Source: JANOQP01 sp044227705
GTDB lineage: Bacteria > Bacteroidota > Bacteroidia > Chitinophagales > Saprospiraceae
Length of the DNA stretch: 34,627 nt
NCBI GenBank assembly: GCA_044227705.1
Contig: JBGAWE010000015.1
Coordinates: forward strand, 1 to 34,627
Direction: 5' to 3'
The translations under genes were made by a program, and so were the position numbers. The notes beneath the pieces are model-generated. The model was given only the letters and a program-made list of their open reading frames with translations, did no database searches and was not told where the DNA came from. The first letter of the stretch is position 1. Each line of letters starts with the position of its first letter. This document shows, piece by piece, positions 23,970 through 31,741 of this stretch.

Positions 23970-26224
23970 CTGCGATACCAGCGGTTGTTCTTGGCCGCCG
24001 CCCAGCCATCGGCGGTTTTGTAGAAATCGACCCCTTCGGGCCGTACCATCATCTCGTCGAAAAAAAGCGGCTGCCGGATTCCGGGCTTCGGCAAGACGGC
24101 GAGCGAGAGAAAATCGCCCGTGTTTTTCACATCGAACGGAAACTCGAACAAGGCCCATTCCCCGACGATGCCTACCGTCCGCTCGCGCAAAGGCACGACC
24201 CGCCGGGCGATTTCCGAGCCGTCCGCAGCGGTTTCTTTCTCCAAAACGTCGGCCGTCCACGCTCGTTCGTCGCCGACAAACTGCCAGATGGAAAAGACGA
24301 ACCGACCGGCTGGCAGCGGCATCTTGAACAGGGACGTCGTGTCCGAAAAGTTGCCAACCATCGCGCCCTGACCTTGAAAGACGCGGGTGGCCGGGTTCAA
24401 ATCCCAACTGGCGGCGAAGAAGCCGGAGGCGGTGGAAGCGGTTGATTTCCAACCGTTTACGCTCGTTTTCGAATTCAAGCTGGCGGCCTCGGCGGCCACT
24501 TTTTGGCTTCCCTCCCGAATCGTGGCGAGGAGGCTGTCTGGCGAGAGGCTTCGGATCTCGAGGCTGTCCGACCGCCAGAGCGTGCGCGATTTTTCCAAAA
24601 GATGCGCATAGCGGAGCCGGTTTTCAGCCCTGTTTTTTCCCGAAAGAAGAATGGCCAGCGGCTCGTCGCTCGGCAACTGGTCGAGGATGGCAGGCACCTC
24701 CATCGGCTCGCCGACAAGCTGGAGGCTCTCGATGGTCTCGCGCAAACTCGTCCTAGCGAGGCGGCTGCCGAGGTCGGGCAGGCCGGTGGCGACGGCGGTC
24801 AGTTGGTTTTTTTCGAAAACGAACCTGTCGGCTGGGAGGTCGATTTCCTCCGAGCCTTCGTGGTAAAAGGGTAGGGGGAGGAGGGCCTGTGTTTTTGAAA
24901 AATCAACTGACTGGAGCCACGGGGCTGTGGCCTCTTTTTTCAAAAAGAAGTTGGGCGTCGGCCGAAGGTCAACCACCTTTTGAACCATGTGCGCCTCCAA
25001 AAAAAGGATGGAAAAGGCGGCGGCGGCGGTCAGGATTTGCAGCCAGTTCTCGCGCCAGCGGCGGGCCGTCTGCCAGAGGACGTAGAAAAAAAGGATGTTG
25101 CCGACATAAAACCACGGCCAGGCGAAACGCCAAGTGCCGCGGAACGGGCGCAGTGCACCGAGCCAACCCGCGTCGCCGCCGCCGAGCGGCCACGCATACG
25201 GGAAGCCGAGCGCGTAAACGAGCATCGCCAGGCCGGCGAAGGCCGTCCCGGCGAGAAAGCGCTTTTGGCGGCGGTGAAAGGCCTCGGTGTCCCAGCTTTT
25301 TTCGAAAAACAGGAAGCGGCGGGCGATTAGCCAGCCGGTGAAGATGACCGCCAACAGGCCGATGTACGCCCCTTTTTCGGCAAAATGAACGGGCAGGAAC
25401 ACGTCGGCGGGCATGGCCCGGCTGGCCGCGAAGCCCGGCGGCGATTCCGGCCGGTCGAACACCGAGCGGCCGAGGTTGAGCCAAAAGTGGACGATGCCGA
25501 AAGGGAGCAGCGCCATCACGACCCAGTGGGCGAGGCGTTTTTTGAAGTGCTTCCAGCTCGGCTTATTCACCACCTGAAAAATCTGGTACAGCGTCAAAAA
25601 AACGGAGGCGAGGACGAAGAAGACCGGGTGGACCATCGCCGAGGCGACCATCGCCGCGCCGATCATCAGGCTCCACGGGCGGCGGTAGCGACGCTCCTCG
25701 TATTGAATCAAAAAGAGAAGAAGGAGCGGGAAGACCCACAAATTGGCCTGCGAGATGTGGCCGAGCGATAGCTGCAAGTTCTGCGGCGAGGCCAGCACCA
25801 GCCCGGCGGCGGCCAGCGCGGCGAACCATGCGGGCAGGTGCAACCTCCTGAAAATCAAGTATATACAAGCTGCGGCGAGGAGCTGGCCGAGGACGATGAG
25901 CCAGTTGAGCCAGCCGAGGTCGCGGTTTTTGACAAACTCCGAGCGGTGGCCGAGCCAGCGGACGGCGTTCGAGAATAGCGGCTGGCAGTCGGCGAATGCG
26001 ATATGCTCGCCCCAGGGCGCGTTCATGCCGGTAAAGTGGACGCTGCTCGGGTCGTGGCGGATGTGCCAGAGAGCGGCGGCGTTGGCGCGGAGGCCGTCGC
26101 CTGGGCCGCCGAGGAGCCAAGAGTTGGCGCTGCCGAGCCACACCGAGTGCTTCTGCCAGAGGAGGACGGAGAGCAGGGCGAGGAGGGCGACGAGGCCGTA
26201 GAATGTCCAAGCGGCTTTGCGCAT
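23966..26224 (-). CDS. Large multi-pass membrane protein
   Basis: A 752-residue protein. The first ~430 residues carry about ten to twelve hydrophobic segments (WTFYGLVALLALLSVLLW, LGQLLAAACIYLIFRRL, LMIGAAMVASAMVHPVFFVL, GAYIGLLAVIFTGWLI, FLAGTAFAGLAMLVYALGF, ILTAAAAFSILFLEAHMVQ), with an early periplasmic loop containing GGPGDGLRANAA. The last ~320 residues are soluble and look beta-rich, probably periplasmic. The layout resembles lipid-linked-sugar (GT-C) glycosyltransferases, but I see no diagnostic motif, so function is open. It is 12 bases after a family 2 glycosyltransferase gene and overlaps the dihydroorotase-like gene by three bases, so it may act with the glycosyltransferase in cell-surface glycan assembly. 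Confidence 0.75.
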   Translation of the reverse strand: MRKAAWTFYGLVALLALLSVLLWQKHSVWLGSANSWLLGGPGDGLRANAAALWHIRHDPSSVHFTGMNAPWGEHIAFADCQPLFSNAVRWLGHRSEFVKNRDLGWLNWLIVLGQLLAAACIYLIFRRLHLPAWFAALAAAGLVLASPQNLQLSLGHISQANLWVFPLLLLFLIQYEERRYRRPWSLMIGAAMVASAMVHPVFFVLASVFLTLYQIFQVVNKPSWKHFKKRLAHWVVMALLPFGIVHFWLNLGRSVFDRPESPPGFAASRAMPADVFLPVHFAEKGAYIGLLAVIFTGWLIARRFLFFEKSWDTEAFHRRQKRFLAGTAFAGLAMLVYALGFPYAWPLGGGDAGWLGALRPFRGTWRFAWPWFYVGNILFFYVLWQTARRWRENWLQILTAAAAFSILFLEAHMVQKVVDLRPTPNFFLKKEATAPWLQSVDFSKTQALLPLPFYHEGSEEIDLPADRFVFEKNQLTAVATGLPDLGSRLARTSLRETIESLQLVGEPMEVPAILDQLPSDEPLAILLSGKNRAENRLRYAHLLEKSRTLWRSDSLEIRSLSPDSLLATIREGSQKVAAEAASLNSKTSVNGWKSTASTASGFFAASWDLNPATRVFQGQGAMVGNFSDTTSLFKMPLPAGRFVFSIWQFVGDERAWTADVLEKETAADGSEIARRVVPLRERTVGIVGEWALFEFPFDVKNTGDFLSLAVLPKPGIRQPLFFDEMMVRPEGVDFYKTADGWAAAKNNRWYRR

Positions 26225-26236
26225 TTTGATGGGCGA

Positions 26237-26986
26237 CTATGGGCGGGCCAATATCCTGCAAAAATTGACCAACTCGGTCGCCAGCACGCGCAGCCCGACG
26301 CGGCCGAAGACCACCCCATCGCGCAGCACGACCGGCACCGGCGTGAGCACGACCTGCGGGTTTTTGGAGGCGATGACGAGGAACTCGAGGTCGAAGAGGA
26401 AGCGGTCGATGGTCGTTTTCAAAAACAGTTCGCGGCCCGCCCGGTCGAATGCCTTCAGCCCGCACTGCGAGTCGGCGACGGGGAGGCGGAGGGCGTTTTC
26501 CAACAGGAATCGGAGGGCCTTTGAGAGGATTTTTCGGAAGAGCGGCACTTCGTCGTAATAGTCCGCTTCGCGGAAACCGGCGACGATTCCGCCCACTTCC
26601 ACAGCCTTTTTCAGCACGGCGAGCATGGAGGCGGGGCGGTAGGGGAAGTCCGCGTCTGTCAGCAGGAGGATGTCGGCTGCGGAGGCGGCGACGCCGGTTC
26701 GGAGGGCGTGGCCTTTGCCCCGGTTTTTTTCGTGGAAGATGAGCCGCGCCTCGGGCAGATACTCGCTGAACATCGCCCGCTCGACCTCGCCGAAGCTGAC
26801 GGCCGGGCCGTCAAAGACGACGGTCAAGCGGAGGTCGTCGGGTTTTAAAACCGAGCACAACTCCTTGATTTCGAGGAACTTGTCGATGAACTCGACAGCC
26901 CAGCCAACGGGCGGGTTGTGGCAGGGAACAACGATTTCGACGGTGGCGGGCAAGGCTGTTGGCAGGTTTTCTTTTTGAGGAATCAA
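26237..26986 (-). CDS. Family 2 glycosyltransferase (TTG start)
   Basis: A 249-residue cytosolic-face enzyme that transfers sugar from a nucleotide sugar, probably to a lipid carrier. GT2 features: VEIVVPCHNPP at 16-26, LTVVFDGP, EKNRGKGHALRTGVA, the metal-binding ILLLTDADFPYRPAS with TDADF at 110-114, and SQCGLKAFDR. It resembles dolichyl-phosphate-type transferases but lacks a C-terminal membrane segment. No ATG lies near the N-terminus; TTG 26986 overlaps the oligopeptidase stop as TTGA and gives the right length, so I choose it. The frame is open far upstream only as a shadow of the oligopeptidase gene. Twelve bases separate it from the membrane protein gene. Confidence 0.85.
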   Translation of the reverse strand: MIPQKENLPTALPATVEIVVPCHNPPVGWAVEFIDKFLEIKELCSVLKPDDLRLTVVFDGPAVSFGEVERAMFSEYLPEARLIFHEKNRGKGHALRTGVAASAADILLLTDADFPYRPASMLAVLKKAVEVGGIVAGFREADYYDEVPLFRKILSKALRFLLENALRLPVADSQCGLKAFDRAGRELFLKTTIDRFLFDLEFLVIASKNPQVVLTPVPVVLRDGVVFGRVGLRVLATELVNFCRILARP

Positions 26987-29157
26987 TGCTTGACCGGTGA
27001 CTCCGTCATCCCCAGCAACCCGAGCATCCAACCGTAATAGAGCGCGGTGTCCTCCAACCGCTTGAAGCGCCCTGACGAACCGCCGTGCGAACCCGCCATG
27101 TTGGTGTAAAAGAGGAGCGGGTTGTTGTCGGTCTTTGTCTCGCGGAGCTTGGCGACCCATTTCGCAGGCTCGAAATACTGAACCTGCGAGTCGCCGAGCG
27201 AGGTCGTCACGAGCATCGCCGGGTAGTTTTTCGCGGCCACGTTGTCGTAGGGCGAGTAGCTTTTCATCACCGCCCACTCGGCGGCGACGGCCGGGTTGCC
27301 CCACTCGGTGTACTCTCCGGTCGTGAGCGGGATGCTCGGGTCGCTCATCGTGGTCAGCACGTCGACGAAGGGCACGGCCGCTGCGATGCCCCGGAAAAGG
27401 TCCGGCCGAAGGTTGGCCACCGCGCCCATCAGGAGGCCGCCCGCGCTCACTCCGCGCGCAAAGAGGCGGTCGGGCGAGGTGTATTTCTCCTCGACGAGGT
27501 GCTCGGCGCAGGCGATGAAGTCGGTGAAAGTGTTCATCTTTTTGCCCATTTTCCCGTCCTCGTACCACTGGTATCCGAACTCCATGCCGCCCCGGATATG
27601 CGCGATGGCGCAAACGAAGCCCCGGTCGGCAAGGCTGAAAACGTCGCGGTTGAAGCCTGCGTCGTAGCTGTAGCCGTAGCTGCCGTAGCCGGTTAGGAAG
27701 CAGGGGTTCTTGCCGTTTTTGGCCATTCCCTTTTTGTAAAGGAGGGAAATCGGCACCCGCGTCCCATCCTTCGCGGTGGCCATGACCCATTCGGTCTCGT
27801 AGTTTTTTGGGTCGAAGCCGCCGAGGACGGGCTGTGTTTTCAGCACCTTTTTCTCTTTCGATTCCATGTCGTGCTCGACGATGGTCTCCGGCGTTTTCGG
27901 CGACGAGAAGGCGTAGCGCAGCTTCCGCGTGTCGAACTCGGGGTTCGCCTCGAGGTCGACGGCGTAGGTCGGTTCGCCGAAATCGACGTAATGCTCCGCC
28001 CGGTCGGCGAGGCGGATGACGCGGATTTGCGGGTGGCCGTCCTTCTGCTCCTCGGCAACGAGGTGGTCTTTGAAAAGCGCCACGCCTTTCAGCAAAACGT
28101 CGGGCCGGTGGGGCAGGAAGTCCTTCCAGTTCTCCACCCTCGGGTCGGCGGCAGGAGCGGTCATCAGGCGGAAGTTCTTCGCGCCGCCCAAGTTTGTTTT
28201 GATGAAAAACTGGTCGCCCGCGTGGTCGACGTTGTAGAAAACCTCCTTTTCGCGGGGCTTTATCAACTTGAATTCGCCCATCGGCGCGTCCGCGTCGAGG
28301 ACGTGGACCTCGACCGTTTGGGTATAGGCGGAGTTGACGACGATGTACTTTTCGGATTTCGTCTTGCCGAGATAGGCGTACTGGGTCTCGTCCTTTTCCT
28401 CGTAAACGAGCTTGTCCTTCGCAACAGGCTGGCCGACGGTGTGCCGCCAAATCTTGTCGTTGCGCAGCGTCACCTTGTCGCGGGTGTCGTAGAAAAGGGT
28501 CTTCGAGTCGTTGGCCCACGCGCCGAGCGAGCCGGTGTCGCCGCTGTCGGCGAGGAGTTGGCCGGTCGTCAAATCCTTGATGAAGAACTTGAAAAGCCCG
28601 CGCCCCGAGTGGTCGACGCAGAAGAAAAGGAGCCGGTTGTCGGGGCTGACCTCGAGGCCCTGAATCGCGGTGTAATCATGCCCCTCGGCGACCTTGTTGC
28701 CGTCGAGCATGATCTCCTCGGCCGAGTCGAGCGAGCTTTTTTTGCGGCAATGGATGGCGTACTCCTTTCCTTTTTCGAGGCGGGTGTAATACCAAAATCC
28801 ATTTTTCAAAAAGGGAACCGAGGCGTCGTCCTCCTGGATCCGCGCCTTCATCTCCTCGAAAAGACGCTGCCGCAGCCCGGCGACGGGGGCGAGCGCGCTG
28901 TCGCAATAGCGGTTCTCCGCGTCGAGGAACTGGCGCACCTTCGGGTTGTCTCGCTGGTTGAGCCAGTAGTAGTTGTCGATCCGCGACTCGCCGAGGTTGG
29001 TCAAGGTTTTGGGAACCTTCTCGGCGGCGGGTGGCGCAACGGCGGGCAGGCCGATGGCGGACTTTCCGACCAAATCCTTCGTCTCTTGACTGACGGTCGG
29101 GCTTTGACGGCAGGCGAAAAGGAGGAAGGCGAGTAGGGGAGCGGTAATGATTTTCAT
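26983..29157 (-). CDS. S9 prolyl oligopeptidase family / oligopeptidase B-like lipoprotein
   Basis: A 724-residue serine peptidase with lipobox AFLLFAC (Cys16), so periplasmic or outer-membrane-anchored, unlike cytosolic E. coli OpdB. The N-terminal ~430 residues form a beta-propeller (IDNYYWLNQRDNPKVRQFLD, FWYYTRLEKGKEYAIHCRKK, ISLLYKKG at the switch to the hydrolase domain). The catalytic triad is Ser571 in ARGVSAGGLLMG, Asp656 in TTSLGDSQVQYFEPAKW and His691 in MAGSHGGSSGR. These match the oligopeptidase B branch, which cuts peptides after Lys/Arg. The gene starts at ATG 29157 after an A/T-rich leader and is the first of a four-gene coupled series; its stop overlaps the glycosyltransferase TTG start. 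Confidence 0.9.
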   Translation of the reverse strand: MKIITAPLLAFLLFACRQSPTVSQETKDLVGKSAIGLPAVAPPAAEKVPKTLTNLGESRIDNYYWLNQRDNPKVRQFLDAENRYCDSALAPVAGLRQRLFEEMKARIQEDDASVPFLKNGFWYYTRLEKGKEYAIHCRKKSSLDSAEEIMLDGNKVAEGHDYTAIQGLEVSPDNRLLFFCVDHSGRGLFKFFIKDLTTGQLLADSGDTGSLGAWANDSKTLFYDTRDKVTLRNDKIWRHTVGQPVAKDKLVYEEKDETQYAYLGKTKSEKYIVVNSAYTQTVEVHVLDADAPMGEFKLIKPREKEVFYNVDHAGDQFFIKTNLGGAKNFRLMTAPAADPRVENWKDFLPHRPDVLLKGVALFKDHLVAEEQKDGHPQIRVIRLADRAEHYVDFGEPTYAVDLEANPEFDTRKLRYAFSSPKTPETIVEHDMESKEKKVLKTQPVLGGFDPKNYETEWVMATAKDGTRVPISLLYKKGMAKNGKNPCFLTGYGSYGYSYDAGFNRDVFSLADRGFVCAIAHIRGGMEFGYQWYEDGKMGKKMNTFTDFIACAEHLVEEKYTSPDRLFARGVSAGGLLMGAVANLRPDLFRGIAAAVPFVDVLTTMSDPSIPLTTGEYTEWGNPAVAAEWAVMKSYSPYDNVAAKNYPAMLVTTSLGDSQVQYFEPAKWVAKLRETKTDNNPLLFYTNMAGSHGGSSGRFKRLEDTALYYGWMLGLLGMTESPVKH

Positions 29158-29230
29158 GATTGAAAAGCTGGGTGAAACGTGGGCCGAAGGTGCGAAGCCG
29201 CCGCCAACCGGCGGCCCTCCGTCTTGGGAC

Positions 29231-29267
29231 AAAAAAAAAGTGCAACCATCTTTCAGGTTGCACTTTT
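29231..29267 (-). terminator. Rho-independent terminator after the M23 peptidase gene
   Basis: AAAAGTGCAACC (29236-29247) and GGTTGCACTTTT (29256-29267) form a perfect 12-bp stem. On the minus strand a T-run follows. It lies between the M23 gene stop (29349) and the oligopeptidase start (29157), so it separates the two units. Confidence 0.9.
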
Positions 29268-29348
29268 CGCCAGATTGCTTTCTCGGCAGGGCTGTTTTGA
29301 CCGAAGGTTTGTTCAAACTGCCCGCAACTCGTTTGTCCCAAAGTCGGA

Positions 29349-30329
29349 TTAGTCGAGCGATTGGTTCGACCGTGCGGACGAGCTGCACAGCGTGGAGTAT
29401 TCTTTCGTGGAGAGGCCGTCGTAGCAGAAATTGATGGGGTTGATGGCCTTGCCTTTGTAGTGGACCTCGTAGTGGAGGTGCGGCGCGGTGGAGAGGCCGG
29501 TGTCGCCGACGGCACCGATTTGCTGGCCCTTCTTGACCTTCTGGCCGACGCGGACGCTCATCTTGCTCATGTGCGCGTAGCGGGTGACGTAGCCGAAGCC
29601 GTGGTCGATTTCGACGCAGTTGCCGTAGCCGTGGTGCGGCCCGGCGGAAATGACGGAGCCGTCGCCCGTGGCCTGAATCGGCGTGCCGACGCGAGCGGGG
29701 AAATCGACGCCTTCGTGCATCTTGGCAATCTTGTAGACGGGGTGAATGCGGTAGCCGAAGCCCGAGAGCACGTCCATCCCCTTTTGCAACTGGTCCTGCC
29801 GGACGGGCTTGATGCTCGGGATGCTGGCCAGCATGTCCTCCTTCTTTTTGGCAAGGCCGAGCAGCGTGTCGAGCGACTTCGACTGAAGGCCGAGCTGGCG
29901 GGTGAGCCTGTCGACGCGCTCCTCGGTCTTCGAGACCGTCTCCCACGAGTTGGGGAAGAGGTTGCGCTCCGCGTCCATCTCGTGGCCGCCGACGCCACCG
30001 TTCCAGACGTTCTCGCTGATGGGGTCCATGCCGAAGACGGCGCGGTGGACGCTCGCGTCGCGCTCCTGAACCGTGATGAGCGCGGCCGACATCTTGTCGA
30101 ACTGGGCGTTGATGTTGGCGTACTTGTACTCCATCTGCTCGATCTCGCGGAGAAGCTCCTTCTCGCGCGGCGATGGAAAATACTTGTAAAAGAGGGCCAA
30201 CAAGATGACCGAGGTCACGACGACGCCCGAGAAGACGCCAAAAGCCTGAACGAGCCGAGTTTTGAGAGGAATGACCACGCGCTCGTAGGAAAGCGTGTGG
30301 ATGTTGTAGATGAATTTTTCTTTTCCCAT
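29349..30329 (-). CDS. M23 peptidase with coiled-coil and one membrane segment
   Basis: A 326-residue protein with a cytosolic N-tail, one membrane segment at ~30-48 (VFSGVVVTSVILLALFY), a coiled-coil at ~55-95 and another at ~130-165, then an M23/LytM domain at ~185-300. Zinc ligands are seen: His205 and Asp209 in MHEGVDFPARVGTPIQ, and His284/His286 in APHLHYEVHYKGKAINP. This is a peptidoglycan endopeptidase (MepM type) acting in the periplasm on cross-links. The start MGKEKFIYNIHTLSYERVV is typical for Bacteroidota M23 proteins. A strong terminator follows; 571 bases of non-coding DNA precede it. Confidence 0.92.
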   Translation of the reverse strand: MGKEKFIYNIHTLSYERVVIPLKTRLVQAFGVFSGVVVTSVILLALFYKYFPSPREKELLREIEQMEYKYANINAQFDKMSAALITVQERDASVHRAVFGMDPISENVWNGGVGGHEMDAERNLFPNSWETVSKTEERVDRLTRQLGLQSKSLDTLLGLAKKKEDMLASIPSIKPVRQDQLQKGMDVLSGFGYRIHPVYKIAKMHEGVDFPARVGTPIQATGDGSVISAGPHHGYGNCVEIDHGFGYVTRYAHMSKMSVRVGQKVKKGQQIGAVGDTGLSTAPHLHYEVHYKGKAINPINFCYDGLSTKEYSTLCSSSARSNQSLD

Positions 30330-30900
30330 TTTGAAACGATTGCGCCCGCCCCAAGTGGGGGTAAGTTTTCAACGTATGCCTTGCAAAACAATAGAAAGGC
30401 CGAGAGCGGGCGATGGATTAAAAACGTAGTAGTCCCTTCTGTGTAAAAGTCGGTTTCAGAAGTTTGTGGATATCTCTGTGGAAAAACCGACGGGGCAAAC
30501 GTAGAAAGAGACTCTGGGACGACCAAACCATTTTCAGAGATTTCCGTAGCAAAATTTTTTTATGCGTTGCAGGCTTGGGGATTTGCCCAAATTCCGCGTC
30601 TGGCCCACGTTTTTCGCGGAATGATGTTTGGCGGGGAAGGGAGGCGGGCGGTTTGTCAGCGGGCTGTTAAATCTCGGGGAGAGATCAGTTGCTCAACGGA
30701 AAAGGCCGTGCCGGTTTCGCCCGCTTTTTGAAAAATACCGCCGCCGGGCGACCTGTTAAATTTTGACAAAGCCGATGGCAATCCCTGCCCGACCGACCCG
30801 TTTTCGAATCAACCAGCCGAGCGAAAGGCCCCTTTCGAATTCGCTCCCGACAGGCCGCCCGGACGGTGGCCAGCTTTTCAAACCAACGCTATTTCCAACC
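30330..30900. other. 571-base non-coding gap between divergent genes
   Basis: No credible gene. The middle (~30,400-30,560) is visibly richer in A/T than its surroundings. Two near DnaA-box words in the same direction, TGTGGATAT (30465-30473) and TGTGGAAAA (30477-30485), lie 12 bases apart. ATTCCGCG (30591-30598) and CGCGGAAT (30615-30622) form an 8-bp inverted repeat, and TTGGG/CCCAA a smaller one just before it. The gap must hold promoters for the M23 gene (leftward) and the SIMPL gene (rightward), but I could not find a convincing -33/-7 pair. Confidence 0.55.
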
Positions 30901-31659
30901 ATGAAATCCTCGCTTTCGATTAGAAACAATGCTTTCCTGCTCCTTTTTGCGCTCTTTTCAATCAACGGCCTCGTCGCCCAGCCGCTCGCTCAGCAACCGC
31001 CGTCGGTCTCCGTCAGCGGCACGGCGGAGATGAAAATCGTGCCCGACGAGATTTGCGTAAGCGTCTCCATCGAGACCCGCGACGCGCAGATGGGCCACGC
31101 CAAATTGATGAGCGACACCCGCGTGGAGAACGCCATCAAGTTTCTCAAACAGAACGGCGTGAAGGCCGCTGACATCCAGACGGGCAACTTCAACGTGCGC
31201 CCCGAGTTCAACTACGACCCCGAGACCGGGCAACAGGAGACCGTGAAATTCTACGTCATCAGCCGCCAGATGGAGTTCAAGCTGACGAAGGCCGACAAGT
31301 TCGACGACCTACTCACCGGCCTCATGGAATCGGGCGTGAACTACGTCAACGAGGTGCGCCTCACCTCCACCAAGCTGCGCGAAACCCGCGACGAGGCCCG
31401 CCGCCGCGCCGCCCGCGCCGCCCGCGAAAAGGCCGAACTTTTGACCGGCGAACTAGGCGCGAAGGCCGGGAAGGTCATCTCGATTTCGGAGAACATTCAG
31501 GACTACATGTCCAATTACTACGGGCGCGGGCCGGAGATGTACAACCAAAACGTCTCCCTGAACATGGCCCCGGCCGACGGCGGCTCCTCCGACGGCTCGC
31601 TCTCAGTCGGCCTGATTTCTGTCTCGGCGACGGTGAACGCAACGTTTTTGATTGAATAG
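30901..31659 (+). CDS. SIMPL (DUF541) domain protein
   Basis: A 252-residue protein with a signal peptide (~1-27: NNAFLLLFALFSINGLVAQ). The SIMPL domain follows: VSVSGTAEMKIVPDEICVSV, FLKQNGVKAADIQTGNFNVR, YDPETGQQETVKFYVISRQM, ESGVNYVNEVRLTSTKLRET and ARRRAARAAREKAELLTGEL. It is a periplasmic or surface protein of unclear role; a homologue in mammals binds signalling complexes, and the bacterial BP26/OMP28 proteins are antigens. The frame is open 46 codons earlier, but ATG 30901 starts the signal peptide and follows A/T-rich sequence. It is convergent with the M1 peptidase gene and ends at a shared hairpin. Confidence 0.88.
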   Translation: MKSSLSIRNNAFLLLFALFSINGLVAQPLAQQPPSVSVSGTAEMKIVPDEICVSVSIETRDAQMGHAKLMSDTRVENAIKFLKQNGVKAADIQTGNFNVRPEFNYDPETGQQETVKFYVISRQMEFKLTKADKFDDLLTGLMESGVNYVNEVRLTSTKLRETRDEARRRAARAAREKAELLTGELGAKAGKVISISENIQDYMSNYYGRGPEMYNQNVSLNMAPADGGSSDGSLSVGLISVSATVNATFLIE

Positions 31660-31680
31660 AAAAGGGTTTGCTGCGAAAAC

Positions 31681-31718
31681 GCAGAGGGCGCGGAGCCACA
31701 CGACTCCGCGCCCTCTGC
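31681..31718. terminator. GC-rich hairpin between convergent genes
   Basis: GCAGAGGGCGCGGAG (31681-31695) pairs perfectly with CTCCGCGCCCTCTGC (31704-31718) around an 8-base loop. It has no long T-run but lies between the stops of the convergent SIMPL and M1 genes, so it can end both transcripts; it may also be a member of a dispersed repeat family. Confidence 0.7.
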
Positions 31719-31741
31719 CCCTTTGCGGCCGTTTCCTGATT

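Noticed and set aside
30465..30485. Chromosome origin
   Set aside because: Only two imperfect DnaA-box words, no clear unwinding region and no dnaA or dnaN nearby; kept only as a minor finding.
30464..30670. Open frame of 68 codons in the long gap before the SIMPL gene
   Set aside because: Composition is unlike the genes here (many Arg/Trp/Lys runs), there is no proper start context, and it overlaps the regulatory-looking inverted repeat.
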